A stretch of DNA of 64,000 nt from Galbula dea. Taxonomy: Eukaryota > Chordata > Aves > Piciformes > Galbulidae. The stretch covers positions 310,001-374,000 of the forward strand of contig VWZX01010708.1 of assembly GCA_013399015.1 (NCBI GenBank), given 5' to 3'. Position 1 is the first letter of the stretch. Every line of letters begins with the position of its first letter. Both the position numbers and the translations under genes were made by a program. Under the pieces are notes generated by a model. That model was not told the DNA's origin and searched no databases. It worked only from the letters and a program-made list of their open reading frames with translations. Below are positions 55,784 to 64,000 of the stretch, in pieces.

Positions 55784-58700
55784 TGCAGCTTAACCTTTTC
55801 AAAGCTCAAATGAAATGTAAAACTGGGGAGAAGACGACCTTAAAGAACAAGCTCAGGGCTGCAAAGCAGACTCAAGCCTCAAGACAGCGAGCCAGCTTGG
55901 CAAGATGAGTACCAGTTAGCTCCCCAGCTCCACACATCCCTCCCTGCCCTGGACAGCTCACCTTTGTCATCCATCACACGGGAACGGCCCTGGCTGTGCA
56001 GCCACCGGCTCGCCGGCACAGCAAATCCCACCCCCAAATTTCCCCGCAGAGCTCCAGCAGCAGATGCCCAGAGGGAGGGCTGGCACCACAGTGCATTCAC
56101 GCCTTTCCCGAATGATACCGCCCAACTTTTGCTGGTTGTGATGGTGAATGCTCGTTAATTAAACAAAATCTCACTCCTGGGGGGGAGCACTATGGAGATG
56201 GGGCCACCCGTGGTTGTTGGGGTGCCTGGTCTTGTTTGTGCCAAAAACCTGCTTAGGTGGGGAGGGCAGGGAAGCCTCCTTCAGCGGTGCTGGGGCTCAT
56301 CCCACAACCACGTAAGCCCCAAGGAGCTGAGCCTCAACTGACATAAACCACAACCCATTAACTAAGCAAAAAAACCCCAAAGTGCTCAAAAATCTAGTTT
56401 AAGCAACTTCTGTGCATTTGGGGCTGCCCAAGCCGGGACAACTGACAACAGAAGCATCTCAGCCCCCTGAGGTCCAGGGGCTACTGAGCTTCCCAGGATA
56501 TCCCAGGGTCCAGCACAGTGTGAGCTGCTGCTTGATTTCACAGCCAGGTTTGGTGCTGTCAGAGCCCCTCCACTATACCCCAGGCAGATAAACAAGGGGC
56601 CATGACCCAGGGCTGCTGGGATCACAACACACGACCTGCCCACGCATAGGTCGAAGGTCAATGGCAGAGCCAGTGGCTCAGCTGAAGTTTTCTGAGCCCC
56701 AGAAGCCCTGTCCCCCTGATGTGACCCCACCACCAGGCGTCTCTGAAGCCCTAAAGCCACGACCCTGGACAGTGCCTTGGTCCCCACCCCTCCCCAGAAA
56801 GGCGGGATAGGACCTGAAAGGAGAGATGGATGCATGTAGTCTGGGGACCAGCAGGATCTGGATAAAGGACATTTTAGCAGCGTTGTGAGAAGATAGGCAC
56901 TGTGTGCACCTAAACACAGGGTCTGGATCTGGTCTCTCTGAGCCCCACTGGCAGCACTTGGGCTGGTCTATGGGAAACAAAGAGCATCCCGGGGAGGGGG
57001 CTGTTTTCTTTCCAGCCCAGGAAAGCAGCCAAACCTCAGCACATGCCCATTCCCAGGCCTTGGCTCCAGTGGCACAGCAGGCTGGTGGCCTTGGGACACG
57101 AGGTTTGCTCCCATCCGGTTTGCCCAAGGCTGTGAGGGTGGGGGTAGGCAAAGCAGGAGAGCAGGGTCCCCAAGGCCAGGACATGGCCACCAGCCATCCT
57201 TACTCAGAGGAGTCCTGGAAGAGTCCCTGTGCAATTTGTAATGCAGGGGAAAACGGGCAGGAATGGGCAGGAGGTGGAAGGGGAAGGGTGCAGCTGGGAA
57301 GCATTTTAAGATGGGGCTGTGCATGCATGAGCGACAGAAGCAGCATGTGTGTGTGTGCTCAGCAGTCTGGCTCTCGTTCTGGCAAAAGTGCTTGTGCAGT
57401 AGGAATAAACATGCCGAGGACACATCCAAGCCAGTGCAAACAGCCCCTGACCGAGCTGCTCTCTCCCAACCCTCTTGTTTTCTTTCTCCGTTTTTCCTCT
57501 CCTCTCTTAACCCCTTCAGGAGCTCAGGGGAGCAGTGCTGGTAGCCCCAGAGGTTGCTGGAGCCAAACCTCGCAGACCCTTCTGACCACAAGGACGGGCT
57601 GCCCCTGCAGAGAGGACACGGTGTGGTGGCTGGGTCCCCCCGGGGTATCAGTATGGCTCTGCTGCTACCAAGCCCCTTGCCAAGCACTGCTTTCCCTCTT
57701 CTTCCCCCACCCTTTAGCATAGTCCCACAGCATCTGATCCTCTCTCCAGAAGCCCTGGGGGGTCTTGGGGAAAAGGGCTCTCCCTCTTCAAAGCCCAAGC
57801 CCACCCCAGCCAAGAGCAGGCTGGATGCTTGCAGAGAGGCACGACGTCCCGGGCAGGACTGAGGAGCCAAGAGAGCCTGCGTCTGGTGGAAAACATGCCA
57901 GGGGTCTTGGGGAAGACCACCTCCACCCTCCGTTTTGCCAGGAGGACTCTCCATCCTGGAGTTTGCAGATGCCTGTGCTGGAGGATCACGTCCTGTGACA
58001 TGGCTCTGTCCCTGCGGGCACTGAGAGTCATCCCTGGCCAGCATCCTGCTGGGACAGTTACAAAGCCCAGGGCAGCTCTGGTAAGTCCACAGGGATGCTC
58101 GTATTCGCAATACTCACCTCTTTCCCCTTCCCTTTTCTCCAGTGGGGAAGCAAAGCTCTCTGCTCTCCATGTGCTCCAGCCATGGCCAGCGGGGTCAGGT
58201 CCACGGTGCCCCCATCGCACCCAGACCCCAGAGTCCCAGTCAGGAGATGGGGGCCAGTAGAGCCCAGGTCTCCTCGTCTGTTCTTCTCCAGCCGCACCGC
58301 GCAGGGCAGGGTGAACGGGTGGGAGAGGGGCGGGAGAAGGGGAGTGGGGAAATGAAACTTTAATAGCACAGAGCCCCTTTTGTTTCCAAGCATATGGGAT
58401 ATTTCATACATACTGAAGGCATTAACCACCTATATTCTTCAAGCACTCACAGAGGCTGGAGAGTGGCCTCGCGCTCAGCGCTGGGGCACGGTGTTTGTCC
58501 CGGGGGGGCTTGAGCCGGCAGCTGGGGCCCCTCTACCCCAGCACCCCTTCCTGTGGGGAGGGGGAACTGTTAATTACAGCTTGGAAAACTGCTGCGCTTC
58601 ATTCAACTGCATGATTCTGCCCCTCCAATAGAGCTGCCAACCCCCCCAAACTCAAGTCAGGAAAGGGGTGTCTGTGTTTTTGAGACATGCTGCATGTCCC

Positions 58701-61700
58701 TGCCATGGAGTGAGAGAATCAACTCCATTGTTCTTGGAGGTCTGAGACCCCTTCCCATCTTGGGGGCACAGCAGATCTCCAGTGGTCTCATGGAGCTGTG
58801 ACTAACAGTAGCAGAGAGGGGCTTGGGAGAGCTGGAAGTGTATCCCCTCTGCCTGCACCCTGAGGACATGAGAGCATCCTGGGGAGCAGAGAGCAGGCAA
58901 GTTGGTGGCGGGGGGGGGATGGAAAATATCTGTGTTAGATATCCTCATGCTGTTCACCCCTTTCCCCTCATGGCACCTAGGGACAGACCACAGTCCCTGT
59001 AAAACAAGGTGACACCACCCAAATAGGGAAGGGACATCTCCAGGTCCCTAGCACAGAGGGGGTGGCTGTCATTGCTCCCTGCAGATCCCAGCAACCACCT
59101 CAGTGTGGGACATCTGGGATCCCTGGCATTGCATCCCTCCTTTATTCTCATAGAGGAGATGTTAGCTTCAACCTTCTGGGTAGGATTGGGCATCAGCTGG
59201 TGGCAAATCCCGAAGTGAGGTTTGAAACAGAGAGGATGGCTGATGTGTTCCGATTTCCCCAAATCGTGTGGACCCGTCAGCACTGGGAACCTTCAGTGGA
59301 GCCCACCCTTTTATCCCCAACACCCACAGGGGCTCCCAAAGCAGGTTCTCTTTCCTCAGCCCTCATGTTTTCTGCTGGCCAGGCTGGGTAAGGCACCAAC
59401 CCAGCCTGGCCAGGGTGAAGAGACACGTTGTCTCTTCTACCATGCGGTTGCAGCTCAGCCCATCCCCGAGTCCCCAGCCCCGTGCTACGCAGGGTGCCCG
59501 GTAAATCGGGACTTTGTCCGGTGTTTATCCAGTCACACTCTAATTTGAAATAAAAAACACAGCCAGTAAAAGGCCTTTATAGCTCTTCAGAGCTCGTAAA
59601 CCTGCAGTGCTGGCGGACAGGGGCCAGCTGATCGGGGGCCGCCAGGAAAATTTATTGCAGATTTTGGTAAGTTAAACATGAGAGCTCTGTGAGCCCCGGG
59701 AAGGGTTTGCTGAGCAGCTCCCAGTGGCAGGGACAGAACAAGGGATGCTTTATTGGGAAAGGGAAGGGGAGGGCTTGAAGGTCTCACCCAGACCCATGGT
59801 TAACATCAACCCAATTTTAGACCTTCTCATTTCTAAGGCAAGGCAGGCTTTGCACAGCCTGGATCCAGAAGCCCTGGCATGAGGATGCATCCAGGCTGCC
59901 TGTCCTGCAGACATGAGGCTGCATTGCCCAGGGATGCCGGCAGTCCTCACAAGCATCCCTGGGGTGATGGCCAGCAGAACTGTGCCCATACCTCATCACT
60001 CCATGGCCTCTGGCTTGGTGGGTGACCTCATGGCAAGCTCTGTCATGGGGCAGGAAGAGCTGGGAAGGGGCAGCCAAGCTTGTCGTGGGAGTCAGGAGAA
60101 TTTGGAGAGAATGAGAGGAAGCGGCTGGGGTGGGGAGCATGCGAGGGAAGGCGAGTAGAGGGAGGGAAGGCATTTTTTCCTTGCCAGTGTCTTGGCTGCT
60201 TCAGTGTGAACTGCTATAAATTTGTTCCTTATCTCTCAGTCCATTTAATGTTTTCATGAAAAGAAAATACCCTGCAGGAAAAAAACCCCTGCTGATAAAA
60301 TATCCCTTTGGCATTTGGAGCAATGTTAAATGTCTCTAATCAGTGGGGTCTGGGACTCAGGGCACTCTCAGGGCTGGCAGGGAATTGGGAAGTTGTGGAG
60401 ATGAGGCAATGCCTGGAGCAGGCTGGCCCAGAGCCCTCCAAGGGTGTGGGAGGTCAGCATCTGCATCTCTGAGTGCTCCTTGCACTGTGAGAGGGGGCAG
60501 GGAGAGCTGCATGGAGGGTGATGTGGTGGCTGCTGTGGGATAGCAGTGGCTATAGTTGGGATGGCTCCAGCCCCAATGTCTTGTAGGCTCTGACACCTCA
60601 CTGGGGACAGACTAAACCAAATACTGCCAGAAAGTGGGAATCCAGGAGGCAAATTCTGTGGGAATAAAGATACGATTCCAAGTCCTTTTTAGCTGCCCCC
60701 TAGGGACAAGCAGGGCAGGCAGAGCCATGTGCAGTGCCATGGACACACACATTGCTTAGCTCCTCTAGCATCCACAGCCCTCGTCTGTGCCTGGACCCAT
60801 GGAGAGGCTGGGCTGGAGCCCCAAAAGCCCTGTTTGGCTGGAAGCATCCCTACCCAGGAGACCTGGCCCAGGGACAAGCTGCTCTTCTGATTTACTGCTG
60901 CAAATGCAAATCCTTCAGGAGCTTCCCACCACACAATCATGTTGTCATGCTAGGTCAGGCATGATGGCACAAATCCACCCCCTTGGAGCATCCCCCTGAT
61001 CCCTATGCTAATCACCCCCTTAATCCCACTGAAGACTGGGATGCAGGGATGGGGGTACCAGCTTGCAACTGCTAGGCATGAGCATTCCTTGATGCAGGAT
61101 CAGGCACTCTTGGTTAACCAGTGCTCCTGTAACATCTGGGCATTGAGCTATGTCCATGAAGTTTCTTTATCCCTTCTAACACCAGGTGCTGTGACAGTTA
61201 TGGTCTCACACACTGTTGGCATGCCCCTGGCCAGGAGCATCCCAGAAAAAGGCCATCCCTGCTGGGCAAGCAGCCTGGGACCAGCGGAGCCACAGCATGT
61301 GAGCCTCTGAGGCACAGCTTTGCACCCAGACGGGAAAACAAAGAAGCAAGAAAAAAATGTGACTGCAAAGGGGATTTTTCAGGGTTGGAGGAAACAGTAC
61401 CATTTTCCTCTTTTTAGTTTTTTTTCTTTTTCGTCCCCCTTTGCTAATGTTTCATTTTGTATTCCAAGAGATCAGAAAAGCCATTTCAAATGAAAAAAAA
61501 TCAAACCCTTCTGTTTCAACACACTCCCTGGCCCCACATCCTCACACACTAACACACCCACATACCAAGTTTCCTCCCATACACAACCCTGGTCCAACCA
61601 AGGCTGTTTCCAGGAAGTGTTTCTCCTTCGCCAGCTCCATATCCAAGCATCCCACCTTCCCTGCCAGTCCTGCTCTAGATCCCATTCTGCCATCCCCATT

Positions 61701-64000
61701 CCCTCACTGCAGGCATTTTCTCTCACATCCATCATGTGGAAATAGGATGTGCATTTTGGTGCCAAAACACGCACAGCAGCAGCGCCTACACGGCTGCACA
61801 GAGCTCCCTGTGTTTTGGTGGGTAGCACAGTTGGCTTTTGTGGGCAGGTTTTGGCTGTACCTGGCTTGGTGGGGAGGAGCCAGGAGCTGGCACTTGCCAT
61901 CAACTGTCAAAATTGGTGTTGTGCCAGGTGTTTCACTCTTTGCTTGAGCATCTGCCTGTGTGCACACTCTTGCCTTTCTGGGGGGAATTTTTGTGCCTTT
62001 CAGAGGAAAAAAACCAAACATATTTTGCAAAGTTTTGGGTTTCTTGGCTTGTGGGGTGGACTGGCAGCACCACTGGAACGCTGGAGACATCATGGCATGA
62101 CAGTGGATGTGTATCAGCCCTGGGCACCCAGCATCCTCCTGACAATGGGTTTGGGCAACCTGGGGCTGGAGACACAAGACTCCTGGGGTCTCACCCCTGC
62201 AAAGGTCCCAGCCCTATCTCCCCAGGGTGTCCAGCACAGCCCTGCCTCCATCGCTTTTCCTGCCCTCTGGAAGAACCCCTGGTCCTGCCGCTGTCTGCCT
62301 CTGACGCAGTCGGCTTCGCTTCCAGACAGGCTGCACTACCCTAAGCCCATACCAAAAGAAAGCCCCTTTGTTTGACTCAGCAAACTGGGCCTACGCTGCC
62401 AGCTGACCCCACTGCCCCACACTGACCCCCACCACCCAAAAACACAGGCCTTGCTGTCCCATGGGACAGGGTATGCACAGGGACAGGCACGGGGCAGAGC
62501 CCAACTCTGCCTCTCGGGTCAGGATCACTGCCTGAGGATGCTGGGATGGGTTGCAGGGGGTGCATGGGTATGGAGCAGCTATATAGAAGGATGGGCAGAT
62601 AGATGGAAGGATGCTCCACAACTAAATCTCTCATCTCATGGTTGTTTGAGATGAGCAAACCCATCAGTGGGAAATACCAAAGCTGCCAATCTTGCCAAGG
62701 CAGGAGAGGGGAGCAAAGACAGAGCTGAACAAGCTGCTGCTAATGAGAAGCAGGTGGAGAGCCCAGCCTCACCTTCCCCTAGTCCTCTCTCACCTCTCAG
62801 GGTCAGTTTGTATTTTCTTAAGTCCTGATTGCCAAGAAATTGGAGGCTTGTGTGCTGGTGAGGTCTGGTTAGCTAGTGGCTGGCCTGGGTAGAGAGCCCC
62901 AGTGCCAATGAGCTGGGTTATGGGCTCTGAAGCAAAGGGAGCCAGACAGGAACCGGGTTTAAGGTTTGGAACAGATTGATGGGGGTCTCTGGCACCTCAC
63001 ACCTAGGCTGAGCATGGCACAGTACCCACGGAATGTTGCTTGCCCTGCCCCTGCTCTGATGGGAGAATCTCACATGCATCAGATGGGGAACAGCAGCAAC
63101 ACATTCAGCAGTGCTCGGCTCAGCCTTGGTTTTCACACAGGAGAAGAGGAACCCCGAGCTGCTGAGCTGGGGAGGAAACGAGAGCAGAAGAATGTGATAA
63201 ACAGCTGTACAGCCAGGCCCTGGCTCTGCACTGCTCCCGCCGTCGCGGGTCGGCCCCTCAGACTGTTTATGGAAAGCCCAGTTTGCCGAGAAATCCATCT
63301 CCCGTTTCCTGTTGATTGCTGGAAGCCAAGGTCCATGCTCAGCCAAGGGCTGCCGCTGCCCGCGCACGTCTCAGTAACACAGAGGACAGGCTGAGCCCAG
63401 CCCACCTCACCTACGTGTCCCTGGGGATGGGGTCTAATGGTCCCAAGGGACCGGGAGCTGTATGCTCCTGGGAGCACATTGAAGCTCTTGAGTGAGACAG
63501 GGTATCCGCAGCCACTCTAGGAGCCGCAGGCAGGAAAGGGTTGGGAGCTCTCCCTGAGGCTACTCAGCACCAAGAGGGTGCAGGCATGATGCTCACTTCC
63601 ACCTGCAAGGATCCAGTGCTGGTAACATCCACTCACTTCCAGCAACCACTCCTTGAGCCCTCACTGTGTGCAAGTATCCACTAAGCATTTCTGAGCCCTT
63701 TCGTCTGAGGACAATTGACGGGTCCCTCCCTTCCCTCCCTCCCTGCTTGCTGGCCCTGCTTGCTGCCTATACCCAGCCCCACTGCGTGCAGAGGGAGCTC
63801 ACATCTCTGCATAAGATCACTCAAGGCCAACACCATTGTTGCTGAAGCCATACCAGGAGGGAGCAGGGCCAGAGCCAAGGATGATGCTGCCATTGACTGA
63901 GTCATTGGCCTGAGGAGCCAAGCCCGGGTGCTGACCTGAAATCCAGCTGATTTTTTTCCTCTGAATCAGGGCAGGGAGAAAGGGAAAAAGGCTGGGGGGA

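Larger units (their letters stand above)
53000..64000. other. Intergenic / far 5' region of SYNPO, no gene recognised
   Basis: Eleven kilobases without an exon I can identify. Contents seen: a short CR1 tail at 54838-54902, an A-run at 55770-55783, a short (GT)n at about 57345-57356, and stop-poor GC-rich stretches giving long chance frames (notably 56900-58110). In human the next gene in this direction is NDST1; none of its conserved sulfotransferase coding sequence is visible here. Confidence 0.5.

Noticed and set aside
55315..55908. 197-residue open frame on the plus strand
   Set aside because: No recognisable domain; it runs through a poly(A) tract encoding a lysine run, typical of chance translation.
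56968..58110. 380-residue open frame on the minus strand as a gene
   Set aside because: No domain, no convincing splice or start context, low-complexity composition and an equally open opposite strand. Listed only as a finding.
1..64000. CRISPR arrays, operons, bacterial features, tRNA or rRNA genes
   Set aside because: Vertebrate nuclear DNA with intron-containing genes; no tRNA cloverleaf or rRNA sequence was recognised on reading through.

Overview
The window is nuclear genomic DNA from a bird. Three things point there. The five recognisable genes lie in the vertebrate block SMIM3 - DCTN4 - RBM22 - MYOZ3 - SYNPO (human chromosome 5q33, read in reverse). The interspersed repeats are CR1 LINEs with the typical 3' tail and an ATTCTRTG-like end. 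Introns are compact. I cannot tell which bird order it is. A single N at 47210 shows it comes from a draft assembly.

Layout: 1-3.5 kb holds SMIM3 (minus; one coding exon, long 3' UTR, CpG/G-rich promoter). 3.5-5.9 kb is intergenic with two CR1 copies. DCTN4 (plus, 13 coding exons, 460 aa) runs 5955-17084, with its 3' UTR to about 18.96 kb. A CR1 copy of about 740 bp fills almost all of the gap to the RBM22 promoter. RBM22 (plus, 11 coding exons, 420 aa) runs 20079-26838. A tail-to-tail interval follows, then MYOZ3 (minus, 5 coding exons, 222 aa, 30101-34539). A 46-bp minisatellite lies between the MYOZ3 5' side and the SYNPO 3' end. SYNPO (minus) covers 37434-50353 for its long form (4 coding exons, 1074 aa) and carries a nested short reading frame of 570 aa. 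50.4-64 kb is SYNPO 5' leader/intron and intergenic DNA where I recognise no further gene; by human synteny the next gene would be NDST1, outside the window.

Exon models were built by reading splice junctions by eye. DCTN4, RBM22 and MYOZ3 close in phase to complete proteins, and the first two match the length I remember for the human protein. The genes do not form a pathway. DCTN4 (dynactin) and RBM22 (spliceosome) have CpG promoters expected for broadly expressed genes. MYOZ3 (Z-disc) and SYNPO (actin/alpha-actinin adaptor) are a tandem pair of actin-cytoskeleton genes. I saw no undescribed biological system. The points most worth checking are SYNPO isoform structure (a splice donor inside the last codons of the short form, an extra small exon, candidate alternative promoters), a palindromic ETS pair in the RBM22 promoter, and the minisatellite.
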